A DNA stretch of 64,000 nt, from NCBI GenBank assembly GCA_030760725.1, contig JASWHV010000019.1, positions 34,661,944 to 34,725,943 of the forward strand. The letters are read 5' to 3'. Below are positions 10,263 through 21,293 of the stretch, one piece after another (the first letter of the stretch is position 1; each line of letters starts with the position of its first letter). Under the pieces are notes generated by a model. It did no database searches. It was not told the DNA's origin and saw nothing but the letters and a program-made list of their open reading frames with translations. The translations under genes were made by a program, and so were the position numbers. Origin of the DNA: Neostapfia colusana (lineage: Eukaryota > Streptophyta > Magnoliopsida > Poales > Poaceae).

Positions 10263-10323
10263 TACTTTTGAGTACCGAGTAGAGATGAGTGCAAGCTCCT
10301 CCTCTAGAAACTCTTCAATCTGT

Positions 10324-11031
10324 TCAAGGGGTTAGAGAGGACAGCAAAGAGAGTGCACCACTAGATGATGATTGACTAGAACTAGACATGTCACGTTGCG
10401 AAACAAATGCAATAGACTTGTTGGGGTTTTTACGTGAGATGATGTCAATTTCATGAGTTTTCAATTTAGAATAAAGCACGTCTAAAGTAAGAGAACTCAT
10501 GACAGTAGATTCACGAATAGATGTAACTTTCATCTCCCAAATTGACATATCTAATGCTCCTAACAATTGTCTAGCATTTTCAGCATCTGAAAAGTTAACA
10601 TTGACACTACGCAAGTTGCTGAGAATTTTATTAAAGCGAGCAAAAAGGTCGTCAATTGACTCACCGGGTTGCATCTCAAAACGCATGTATTCTTTCTTGA
10701 ACATATCTTGCCTTACCTCCTTGATCGTATTGGATCCTTCATGGTAGTCACAAAGAGCTTTCCAAACATCATATGCAGATCGGAGGTGTGCAACATGGTC
10801 GAAGTCACTTTGAGTCAATCCTTGGATGATCAAGTTGCGAGCCTTGTTGTTGTTGTCAACATCTCTCATGTTCACAGCCGTAACTTTATCGTTGGGTGGT
10901 ATATCAAAGTTCCGGTAGACCTTTTCCCATATGGCGAAGCCTTGCGCCTGTATGTAGGCCTCCATCTGCGCCTTCCAAACCTGAAAATCGATGCCATTGA
11001 ACACACAAGGTTTTGCGGAGTACTTCTCCAT
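10324..11031 (-). pseudogene. E gag, N-terminal (capsid) part
   Basis: I chose the ATG at 11029-11031 because it gives MEKYSAKPCVFNG, the usual start of SIRE/Opie gag. The open frame extends upstream into the PBS without another ATG. The body (FQVWKAQMEAYIQAQGF, LSNLRSVNVNFSDAENARQLLGAL) matches the copia gag domain (UBN2-like). It ends at a premature stop, after which the reading continues in another frame at 10262. The leader between LTR and ATG is only ~60 nt, in contrast to the gypsy elements here. Confidence 0.85.
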
Positions 11032-11077
11032 GATGGTTAGTAAAAACACGTGCAAATCACAAAGATTAGAGCACCTT

Positions 11078-11090
11078 GGCTCTGATACCA
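11078..11090 (-). other. Primer-binding site of E
   Basis: On the minus strand it reads TGGTATCAGAGCC, complementary to the 3' end of initiator-Met tRNA. It lies 2 nt inside the 5' LTR edge, as expected for plant copia elements. Confidence 0.92.
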
Positions 11091-11092
11091 AT

Positions 11093-12714
11093 TGTAGGAT
11101 CGAAGAGCACGTGAAAATCTACCAGAGGGGGGTGAATGGTAGATTAAAACTTTTCACAGCGGAAACAACAAAAACCCCTCAGCAAAAATCAATCGGTTAA
11201 AGAAACCGTGTGTTCAAGTGTTTTCAAACGTGTTCAACCGTGACAGATAAGTAGAGAGGTAGAGAATAAAGTCACGGATCTAATGCAACAAGAATCACTT
11301 GAAAACACGAAGTAAAACTTGAGATACGATCAAAACATTAAACGAAGATCAATCTGTTCTACCCGATATAAAATAGATCTGCAACGCTGCAAAGAAACTC
11401 GTGTATCTCAAAACCTACAGATCCGAAGCTCGTGAAAATTTCAAAGATGATATATAATTGAGTTGTGAAGACATCCCAATAAGAATCACGTCAATCGGAT
11501 CTGTAAAACTCGAGTTATGAACGAAACACCGAAGCAACTTCGGTCTGTCCAGAAACTCGGCGAGAAAGACATGACGAAAAACAAGTTGGACGAACAAGGC
11601 AAAAAAGCTCCTCGAAACTATGAACTTTATTCAATAGAAACACAAGAGAAACAGCCCAAAGTTCTCTACCCACGAGAGCTCTGGCCTCCCTTGCTTTTAT
11701 AGCCAGCCCTCAGGCTAAACAATCCAATCTAGGACTCCTACTCCTAATTGGACTCGTATCCTAACTTACCATAACTGCTCAGGACTCTCCTATTCACAGA
11801 TAGAAGCAATCGTGAGACTTCCAAACACCTTAGGAACGTCCTAAACATTACTAAAACAACTCAACTTCGTGCCTAGCACGAAATCCTATCATAACCAACT
11901 CAAATCTTCCATATTTGAGCCATATCTGACTCAGCCTCAGCCTGAGTACGCAATCCAGCCGGTTGGACCTTCCTGACCAATTCTTTACGTCCACTTCTCT
12001 TCATCACGCCTTGGAACAATGTTGCCACGTCCATGCACTCCTTGCACACGTGCAAACACCTTCCAACGACGTACATGCAACCTTCATAAGCACTGCACTT
12101 GATCCAAACATGCTGCGCGACCTCCCGATCAACTCAACAACAGCTCCTCCCGAACTTGGTTGTTGAAACCTCATCTCCTCCCTGAGACTAGTCCAAGGAT
12201 CCCGTCACCAGCCATGTCTTGAACTCAAGCAACACCTGCACATGAATAAACAACCAATTCTTCCGAGCACAAGTCCTCGCCTTGACTCACGTTAGTTCGA
12301 AAACCACAACACCTTACATGAGCACGTCACGTAAGCATGTTGCAAACCATATCAAATGATAACAGCCATAACCACCAAAACACACCAAAAACTTAGCAAA
12401 TTAATACCAAGCAAACCTTCCCATAAAGCAAGTTTGAAACATTGCGAGTTAAAAGCAAAAACAAGACGCTGCAGTTCTACGAGTTGAACTTCACGGGAGC
12501 TCCCTAAAAACAAGCTCCGGACCTCACAGAAGCTCTCCGGACCTTGCAGGAGCTCTCCGGACCTTGCGTCGGACCTTGCCAACACTTGGCGGACCTAACA
12601 AAGAACTTGTCGGACCTTGCCACAGAAGAATGTTTTTGCAATATTCAAAACTTTGAATGTTAATGCTAACTTTTATCCTAATTGCCAATGTATTCAGCAC
12701 ACATAGGTCTCACA
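11093..12714 (-). repeat. E 5' LTR (1622 bp)
   Basis: Bounded by TGTAGG at 11093 and CACA at 12714 on the plus strand (TGTG...CTACA on the minus strand). Its last 329 bases repeat at 1-329. A 20-bp tandem repeat unit, AGCTCTCCGGACCTTGCAGG, occurs in about three imperfect copies at 12511-12580. I could not place a confident TATA box by eye. Confidence 0.92.
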
Positions 12715-12719
12715 TTACT
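12715..12719. repeat. Probable TSD of E, right copy (ttact)
   Basis: First five bases after the LTR edge, in D's interrupted 5' LTR. The intact D 3' LTR reads tatactact at the matching place (around 63398-63406), which is compatible. The left copy lies outside the window, so this is unverified. Confidence 0.5.
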
Positions 12720-12825
12720 TCTGCTGTATGAATAGGTTTTGTAAAAAGACTTCTGCTGCTTTATATCAAATAAAAGTTTGTATGTTGTTCTCTAATCTTT
12801 TCATGTGTGCTGTTGGGTGCCGCAT
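12715..12825 (+). repeat. D 5' LTR, 3'-terminal remnant
   Basis: Matches the end of D's 3' LTR at about 63404-63515, including AATAAA (12769-12774) followed by TGT-rich sequence, a plausible poly(A) signal. It breaks off inside GGGTGCCGCAT. The final ~60 bp of the LTR and the PBS are missing. The left part is separated by element E. Confidence 0.88.
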
Positions 12826-13863
12826 ACGCAGTGTTCGCCATCAGCGTGCTTCAACAGTCATGAGGCAGTAGGTGGTATCCGTTGGGTTGATAAAATTCCC
12901 AACCGTGACGATCCGTTCGTGCTCTACTCGGGTTCCCCGTCGTGTGGTATGAAAACACGACCATGTACCTTGAGACGTGGCTTGACTAAAGGATGATCCG
13001 TATGGCAATGATACGGACCGTATGTTTTTATTATGATTTGGAACTGCCTGAAATGTCAAAAACCCTTGTGTGCACAATTATTATGTGTTCTTCTGCAGGT
13101 ACATTAACCACGTTAGCGCATGACGTGTAGAAACTGTTTGTGAGTGACGTCTTTAGTTCCACCTTTGACACGTATAAGCCGGAATACCGGTTTAGGATTT
13201 TTCTTTGGTGAGGAAACGTAGTACCGACTGTATAAAAGTTTATATTCAAAGAAAAGAGTCAAAATGAAGTTTAGGATTTCATTTAGGGGTTAATAACCTC
13301 CTATATTGAACTAAGACTCAATTGGGGGTGTAGATTCAGTCTCAAAAACATAGGAACAATCTTCTCTGTTTTCAGCAGAAGTTGGGGCTGAACTCGAACA
13401 GGGCAAAAACTGTTGGATTATCCAGACTGGTCAGCTGGACCAGAAGCTGGACAGTGAGCACCCTGTTAAAGTATTTCAACCAAAACACTTAGTTTCACAA
13501 CTCGACATCCAGTGGCTGTTGTAAAACAGCGAGTTGGAGTCGAAAAGTTTATGCGTTCAACACATCATTTCGAGCGAGTGCATGCTTGGGTCTAGTACAA
13601 TAGCGAGGAATTACGCATGCTAACACACTTAACACCCCGTGGTGACCCCGATGGTCAAAATGAACTTTTGAACCCCTAAAGTTCAATACTTTGGAACTCG
13701 ATCATGGGACACGGTCCAGGGATGTGTATGTTGCATAAAGTTTATACTTTATCCATATGTGTGACTGTTATGCATACTGTTTATTCCATTCTCACACTAC
13801 TATTGTATAAACTGGATGCCGTAAACCAACATGTGCTGATCATTTGAATGATATGAATGCAGA
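12826..13863 (+). other. D 5' leader (PBS deleted)
   Basis: Untranslated leader homologous to B's leader (49860-51008 on the minus strand). It contains a small hairpin, GCTTCA (12848-12853) and TGAGGC (12861-12866), and a pyrimidine tract with TTCTTCTGCAG|GTAC (boundary 13098/13099). It ends in TGCAG (13858-13862) one nucleotide before the gag ATG. Compared with B, about 420 nt at the 5' end, including the PBS, are absent. The junction falls in shared C.CAT sequence. Confidence 0.75.
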
Positions 13864-15139
13864 ATGGTGCGGACACGTTCAATGCAAGAGGAGGGAGGTC
13901 CGAGTCAAGTTCGTGGTGATGAGTCTCCACCTCCGGAGAAGACCACGACGCAGCAGCAACCACCTCCTCCACCGCCAGAACTTCCAAGAAACCTGGCGGA
14001 GGTTCTCGCCGCGGTGCTCGGCTCGCCCGACGAGCAAACCGAGTTGCTGCGGATGATAGTCCAGCAAAATACGTCCCATCAGGGAGGACACCAAGACAAT
14101 GGGCAACGCCAGCCCCAACAAAGTTCATATTCAGAATTCATGGCGACCCATCCACCGGTCTTCACGGAGGCCGAAGAACCTTTGGAGGCGGACAGCTTTA
14201 TCCGCACTCTAGAGGCGAAGTTCGGGCTGCTACGATGCACCGAACATCAGAAGGCGCTGTATGCAGCGCAACAGCTTCAAGGAGAAGCCGGTACCTGGTG
14301 GGCGAACTACACCGCCTCCTTACCGGCTGGCCATGCCGGCTGGCCATGCCTATCACATACCTCCCGGTGTGATGGAAATGAAGCTCCAGGAGTTCCTGGC
14401 GCTACGACAGGGTGAGAGGAGTGCTCATGAATACTCCAGGTTATTCAACCGGCTGGTGCAGTATGTGCCAGGATTTGTGGGGACGGAAGACAACAAGCGC
14501 AATGCGTTCTTCTCGGGCCTGAATTCCAAGATGAAGGTCCATCTCGCCCAGAGCAATCGCGGCACATTCAATGACCTAGTTAATGCCTCGATTCTACAGG
14601 AGAATGCTCAGCGCGAGCGCGGTTCTGACAAGAGAAATTGCAGCGCGCTGTCGAGCAGTAGTGGTGGAACACCACAAAAATACCGCGTGGTGTATCGCTC
14701 ACCATCCGGTCAGAGATGGCAGCCACCGGCGCGACCGCCTCAGTTTCACTGTCGGCAATATAATGCGCCAGGCTCTCGACTGACGTATCCACCACAGCAA
14801 CAGCAGCAGCAAAGGATGGTACCGCGTGCGCCTCAGTATCAACAGCGTGCACCTGGATTCCGTCCTCAAGTCGGCAGGACCCCGACACCTTACACGTGCT
14901 ACACGTGTGGCCGTGTCGGGCACATTTTGAGGGACTGCCCCAAGCCGCGACAGGGCAGGGGTGCAGCACCGTATCAGGGTGCTAATCAGCCCTGCAACCA
15001 GCCCAAGAAACCAGCACCAAAACCCGGCAACGTCCACCACTTAGCCATCGAAGACGTGCCGGAATGCGAACCCTTCCTCGCGGGTACATTCCCCTATCTT
15101 GATCATCCCGTAGTCATACTTTTTGACCCGGTGCCACCC
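13864..15139 (+). pseudogene. D gag and start of protease, frameshifted
   Basis: The start ATG at 13864 gives MVRTRS, the same as in B. A Pro/Gln-rich N-terminus is followed by the gag capsid domain (EADSFIRTLEAKFGL...LQGEAGTWWANY). At about 14330-14350 a short duplicated ggctggccatgc replaces ~34 nt present in B and shifts the frame; gag continues to the zinc knuckle CYTCGRVGHILRDC (14897-14938). Near 15126 a 1-nt deletion inside the Asp-Ser-Gly codons of the protease active site shifts the frame again. Gag would package genomic RNA, and the protease would cleave the polyprotein. Both are disabled here. Confidence 0.88.
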
Positions 15140-18100
15140 ATAATTTCATAAGTCAGTCTTATGTTATTAAATATCAACTGCCTATCATTCCCACAAATAA
15201 TTCATATTTGATATGTTCTCCGGGTGGGAAAATAACAGCTGATAGAATGGTCTATACAGCACCATTACAGTTGGGTGGGAATCTATATCCGACTTCTCTG
15301 ATCATGTTAGAGAGTCAAAAACTTGATGTCATTTTAGGAATGTCATGGCTACATCGCCATGGTGCTATTCTTGACATCATTCCACGTGTGGTTCGTTTAA
15401 ACTCTCCACTTCACGGAGCACATGTTCTTATTCTTGACCGATCGGTTCAAGAAGCTCCAGTTACATATAACACGGAAGCCACAAAACTTGAGGATATTCG
15501 TGTGGTCCGTGAATACCCGGATGTCTTTCCAGATGATCTTATGGGCATGCCACCCGAAAGAAATGTCTAGTTCAAGATTGAACTTGTACCTGGAACGACG
15601 CCGATCTCACGGAGACCATACAAGATGGCTCCGAATGAGCTAGCTGAACTGAAGGAGTAGCTCAATGACTTAATGAAGAAGGGTTTCATTCGACCGAGTT
15701 CCTCACCATGGGGATGCTCGGCGCTGTTTGTGAAGAAGGAGGATGAAACCTTGAGGTTGTGTGTGGACTACCGACCTCTCAACGCCGTCACCATCAAGAA
15801 TAAATATCCACTGCCGCACATCGATATATTATTCGATCAACTTGTGGGTGCAAGTGTATTTTCAAAGATGGATCTTCGCTCCGGATATCATCAAATCAAG
15901 ATCCGGGCGGAAGATACTCCAAAGACGGCCTTCTCGACGAGATATGGGTTATATGAGTACCTTGTCATGTCCTTTGGTTTCACCAACGCCCCGGCACACT
16001 TCATGTATCTCGTGAAGTCAGTGTTCATGCCGGAGTTGGACAAGTTTGTGGTGATGTTCATAGATGACATCTTGGTTTACTCCAAGGCTGAAGAAGAACA
16101 CGCCAAACACATGCATATCGTACTTCAACGATTAAGAGACCATAAGCTTTATGCCAAGTTCAGCTAGTGCGAGTTTTGGATCAGCCAAGTGCCATTCCTT
16201 GGTCACATTATTTATGCAGAAGGTATTGCAGTTGATCCAAGCAAAACCGAACAAGTGCTGAATTGGAAATCCCCCACATCAGTCCATGAAGTCAGAAGTT
16301 TCCCCGGGTTAGCAGGATATTACCAGAGATTCATACGAAACTTCTCCAAGCTTGCTAAGCCGATGACTGAATTGTTGAAGAAGGGGATCAAATATGTTTG
16401 GAGCTCAGCTTGTGAAGAAGCTTTCCAAGCATTAGTGAAGCATCTTACAACAGCCCCGGTGCTAGCTCAACCGGATACAACCAAGCCCTTTGACGTATAT
16501 TGTGATGCGTCAGGCATCGGGCTTGGCAGTGTATTGATGCAAGGAGGCAGAGTGGTCGCCTATGGCTCCCGTCAACTCTGTAACCACGAGCAGCACTATC
16601 CGACTCATGATCTTGAGCTTGCTGCTGTGGTGTTAGCCTTGAAGATGTGGAGGCACTATTTACTTGGGAATTTAGTGCACCTCTACACCGACCACAAGAG
16701 TCTGAAGTATATATTCACTCAAAAGGAGTTGAATATGCGGAACCGGAGACGGCTAGAACTGGTCAAAGATTATGAGATCGAGATTCACTACCATCCCGGA
16801 AAAGCAAATGTGGTTGTCGATGCCTTAAGCCGCAAATCCCATGTCAACAGTCTGTCCATCACCCCACTGGAAGAGGAGGAGCCGAGTCTGTACTTGGTTC
16901 CACATGGGGCATTGTATAATCTTGCTCTCGTCCCTACAATACGAGAGGAGATTATGGAAGCGCAGAAGAAAGAAGTGGGAATATCGCACATTCGGAGAAG
17001 GATGAAGAATGGCGAAATGAAATGCTTCCGGAGAGATGAACACGACACTCTATGGTTTAAAGATCGTATAGTGGTACCCCGTGACATGAAGCTTCGGAAG
17101 AAAATCTTGGATGAACCTCATTTATCCAAGTATTCTATTCATCCAGGCAGCAATAAGATGTACCAGGATCTGAAAACCAGATTTTGGTGGACAAGGATGA
17201 AAAGAGAAATCGCAAAGTACGTATCCGAAGGTGATACGTGTCGGCGTGTAAAAGCCTACCATATGCGTAAAGCCGGACAGCTGAAACCATTGAACATTCT
17301 GGCGTGGAAGAGGGAGGATATCAGCATGGACTTCATTGTTCGTTTACCTCTCACATCTCACAAGCATGACTCGATTTGGGTAATAGTCAATCGACTAACC
17401 AAGTCGGCTCATTTTATCCCCGTACATACAAAGTACGTGGCCAAGCAATATGCGGAGCTGTACATGGAAAATATCTTGTGTTTACACGGTGTTCCCCGCT
17501 CCATCATTTCAGATCGTGGTGCACTGTTCATCTCTCGGTTTTGGGAACGGCTGCACGCATCGATGGGGACCAAACTGATCCAAAGCTCCGCGTATCACCC
17601 GCAGACAGATGGTCAAACTGAACGGGTGAATCAAGTGCTTGAAGACATGCTACACGCTTGTGCCATCCACCATGGCAAAAATTGGGATGATCATTTGCCG
17701 TTGCCGGAGTTTTCTTACAACAATGGCTATCAAGCTAACATTAAGATGGCGCCGTATGGAGCTCTCTACGGCCGGAAATGTCGCACACCTCTCAACTGGT
17801 GCGAGTCCGGCGAGCGAGTTATCTACGGCATTGAACATGTGAATGAGGCTGAAGAACGAGTGCGAGTGATACAAGCCAATCTTAAGGCTGCTCAATCTCG
17901 TCATAGGAGCTATGCGGATAAAAGACGCCGCCCTCTCCACTTCGACATCGGGGACCATGTTTATGTCCGTGTGTCTCCGATGAAGGGAGTTCACCATTTC
18001 GGAGTGAAGGGTAAACTTGCGCCGTGGTTCATTGGTCCATTTGCCGTCATTGAGAGATGCGGACCCGTGGTCTATCGCTTGGATTTACCAGCGTCGCTCG

Positions 18101-18378
18101 CAGGCATTCACAACGTCATCCACATCTCTCAGCTGAGGAAGTGCCTCAAACCCTCCGCTGAAATCCTCACAGAAAACATTGAAGTTCTTCAACCGGACCT
18201 CACGTACACGGACTATCCGATCCGGATTATCGATGAAAAGACTCGCGCCACAAGAAATCGGACCTTATGGTTCTACAAGGTCTTGTGGAGCAACCATACC
18301 GCTGATGAGGCGACATGGCAAAGCGAGGACTATTTACAAACATATTATCCGGACTTGCTATCATCATATACCCGCTAA
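15140..18378 (+). pseudogene. D pol: PR-RT-RNase H-IN-chromodomain, three stops
   Basis: Gypsy-order polyprotein in one frame after the protease frameshift. RT shows RPYKMAP, the VDYRPLN block and the FIDD active site near 16060. RNase H shows DVYCDASGIGLG. The integrase has the H-H-C-C finger and DDE residues in MDFIV, SDRGALF and TERVNQ. The C-terminus has a GPF-like module and a chromodomain-like segment (FYKVLWSNHTADEATW), typical of Tekay/Del. In-frame stops lie at 15568 (GAG to TAG), 15658 (CAG to TAG) and 16165 (AAG to TAG), inferred against B and A. The frame then runs open for 729 codons to its natural stop at 18376-18378. Confidence 0.92.
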
Positions 18379-18405
18379 AGTTTTCCCCGCTTTGCATTTC
18401 TTTAG

Positions 18406-18442
18406 GAATCTCGGGACGAGATTCTTTTTAAGGGGGGAGGAA
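18406..18442 (+). promoter_or_regulatory. D polypurine tract with preceding hairpin
   Basis: A perfect 8-bp inverted repeat, GAATCTCG (18406-18413) and CGAGATTC (18417-18424) with a 3-nt loop, precedes the PPT AAGGGGGGAGGAA directly before the LTR start TGTAAAAT at 18443. The same unit precedes the 3' LTRs of A, B and C. Confidence 0.85.
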
Positions 18443-19729
18443 TGTAAAATCCCCAAAAGTGGTAGCAAGAAAATTCAGCTCATGTACACTTAGGAAAAAT
18501 GAGGGGAATTAAAACTTTGAATTATAATGGTGTAAGTTCAAAGTGAGGGTTTAGACTTCCCAAAACTTCCAAACATGGATATCTAAATGCACAGCTTAGA
18601 TCTTCATATTCCAAATATTCACCCTTCCAAATTTCAGCTCTTTTGAAGGAGTTTTCATATTTGTTTGGGATTAAAAGGAAAAGCCCTCTAATCTGAATTT
18701 CAAATTCAGTTTCAAATTCCAATTCCCTCAATTTGAAAATTGGGTTTCACAAATGTGTTCTCCACCTTTGAATGAGCAGCCATGCCAAAATTGGAAATTT
18801 TGGGGCTGGTTTGTTATGTGGTTGGGACAAACCCAAATAGAGAATTCAAACTCCATTTCAAATTCAAAGGGTCAAACACAATTCAAATTTTACACCAGAA
18901 TTCAAACCATTTGAATTCAGCAAATTCAAACCTTAACTTTAGGGTGAAGTAAGGCTTTTAATTTTGAGTTGCTGGATGGAAAATATCAGAGAAAATTTGA
19001 CCAGACAAAGGGGGAAGTGGGACCCAGTGGTCAGTCTACCAACAAAGCAACCGCCTTTGTTTCCTTTGGTCGAACAGCGTGCGAACGCCAGCGCCGGCTG
19101 CGACCGACTCCCGCTGAATTCCACCGTGCCACCTCCTGCTCGGGAGATCAGCACGCCGAGAGGGCTATTTCACCGCCCGGATGCCCACGTGAACGTCGCC
19201 TCACTCACACATCCGATCCCCTGCTCAGCTCGCGTAACCTCGACCGCCGCTCGGTTGCTCCGCGTCGCCCGCCCGTCACCATGCAACTCCGGCATTGTCA
19301 CGCCCGGTTGAGGTCATAGGAAGGTGCGCAAGGCTCTCTAGTTCCTCTCTGACGACAGCCCATACCGTTCCTTCGAGCTGATCCTGAGAACTGAGCATAA
19401 GTTCACCGTTCTACGTTCAAACATGCCGCCACGACGCCGCACCATCGACCTGCCACCTCAGACTCATTCACACTCTTCCGACAGGTGTTCTAGGTGCATT
19501 GTCGACCCTTCTTGTTGTCCTCCCAGTTTGGAGCTAGGTCGTAGCCTAGGTTGACCGGAATTTGAAGTTTGTCACCGGCAGTTTCTTGGAACCGAGGTGA
19601 AAGAAACGGGAAATTCCACTGCCATATTGGTTTAGGGTTCACAAGAGTGTAGGCAGAGTCTGAAGGGTTCTCCGTGTTTTTCCTCACGGCGGGGAAGAAC
19701 CACTTCGGTCGCACGGTGAGCTTATGTTT
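18443..19729 (+). repeat. D 3' LTR, part 1 (distal U3)
   Basis: Starts TGTAAAATCCCC, like the B LTRs. It contains an AT-rich run with repeated AATTCAAA motifs, then a GC-rich stretch from about 19000. It is interrupted at 19729 by element C. The continuation is 60950 onward. Confidence 0.92.
19725..19729. repeat. TSD of C, left copy (tgttt)
   Basis: Exact match to 60945-60949 on the other side of element C. Confidence 0.9.
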
Positions 19730-20277
19730 TGTGAGGGCCCGCCGTCCCGATCACTCACGGGGACGGGGCACCTCGCCCGGGAATCGCATTGGGTGGTGCC
19801 GTGCGATGCGGCACCCAACAGCACACATAATAAAGCATCATATTACATAAAACAAATGGAAGCTTACAAAGTGTTGATTTCACAAATACTTCTCAAAATA
19901 ATCTACAGCGGAAAATATTACAACTCACGTTTCATACCTATGCTAAGCAACAGAGAAGGTGTCCAGCCCGCGGACCCTCCTCACTAGCAACACTATCACA
20001 CTAGCAGCCGCAGGGTTGCCATGAGTTCACCAATCGGAGAGCTCCGAGTCTCATCAGGCACCCGTACATCTCAGCGTACAGTTATTACCTGTAAAACAAC
20101 TTATGCAGTATCTGTGACCACGAAGCTCAGCAAGACTGACCCGTCACCCTAGCCATGAAACTCTACATGCTAAGAATATAGGGCTGAAATATAGTATTTT
20201 GCACAAAGTATAGACTTAAGCTAAAGGAGAGTCCTTACTTCCAGTTTTAAGCAACTTTTATAGCCCTCGCGCAATTC

Positions 20278-20322
20278 ACATCGAGACTCCACAATCAAAC
20301 AAGAAACGCTTTATCTCGATGT
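20278..20322 (-). other. U3 hairpin with invariant loop (C 3' LTR, promoter-proximal copy)
   Basis: Arms ACATCGAGA (20278-20286) and TCTCGATGT (20314-20322) flank the complement of the 20-nt loop sequence. A second copy with arms CGTCGAG/CTCGACG is at 20389-20431. The arms match G's two copies exactly. Confidence 0.72.
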
Positions 20323-21279
20323 CACTTGCCCGAGGTGAAAGTAACTTTAGTGAGCTATTCTAGACTCATACAGACGTTACGCTATTAACGTCGAGACTCC
20401 ACAATCAAACAAGAAACGCTTCGCCTCGACGCTACTAGCCCAAGGTGAAAATTATATTTAGGGAAGTGTTGCTTGTTCCTCATCTCCATTATGAGGATTA
20501 CTCACGAAGCATATGAAACGTATCCCAGTTTATTACTACGTCACGACTCAGTGTACAAGTATGGTCACTACCGCGAGCGACGGTGATTGCAATATAAAAC
20601 ACCCGGCTGACATGACACGTACGCCCGTACTCAACGTTGCACACAGCAACCGTCACTGACGCCGTACGTGGCAACCTTTCACACGACACCCAAATGTCAA
20701 ACCGGTCCCACCGACTGGGATTAAGTCTCCCTACGGAAAACCCTCGTAGAGCCGACTTCTATATCCTTTCAGCATCAGCATCAAACGGTGAGGTATGCCT
20801 CGACACCCAGGTTAACATGTTACATCGGTTTCCTGGGTCCCATATAGCCAGTATGCACCCGGTACACATCTCAAACTTGTCCAGCGGGGCCGCACATGAG
20901 AACGGGCCTTAATCGACTCAGAAATAGACCTGGCTCACAGGACCACGTCCTTGACCTTCCATCCACTGCCCGGTCTCCATTCCCAACTATGGGGATCAAT
21001 TCCCAACTCTTCCGATTGATCCCCCTTAAACCCGGTTCACGAGTAGGAAACTGCCCACTCGAGTTTTGCTTCTTTTAATCCACTTTTGTTGAGATCAGCA
21101 GTTATAATTAATTGATAACATATCCTACATTCGACTCCAGGGTTTTCTGGTCATGCATTTGGAGTTTCATACCATGTAGACGTAATACAATAAATAAAAT
21201 GCTAGACGTATGAAGTGCATACAAATAAAAACTTGTAAATTTGATGCAAACCGGGGCTTGCCTTTGTTTTACAGGGCTA

Positions 21280-21293
21280 ATATATATATATAA
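21280..21293. repeat. (TA)n microsatellite in C 3' LTR
   Basis: About 13 bp of TA repeat. The same locus in the other C LTR (57405-57423) is about 6 bp longer, so the two LTRs have diverged in repeat number since insertion. Confidence 0.85.

Larger units (their letters stand above)
1..12714 (-). mobile_element. Element E: Ty1/copia retrotransposon (SIRE/Opie-like), left end outside window
   Basis: Minus-strand copia element. Its 5' LTR is on the right (11093-12714), followed leftwards by a Met-tRNA PBS, gag, protease, integrase, reverse transcriptase, RNase H and a partial 3' LTR at 1-329. The order PR-IN-RT-RH is the copia order. The long gag with a CCHC knuckle and coiled coil, plus a long LTR, fits the SIRE/Maximus (Opie-like) lineage; that lineage call is from family knowledge. 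The element is inserted in the 5' LTR of element D and is itself split by solo LTR G (2089-6389). Over the 329 bases of LTR present in both copies I count 4 substitutions and no indel, so it is fairly young. The coding region is nevertheless broken by several frameshifts, so it is dead. Confidence 0.93.

Noticed and set aside
14583..15040. Several ORFs of 66-129 codons overlapping D gag
   Set aside because: Alternative-frame shadows of the Gln/Pro-rich gag and knuckle region.
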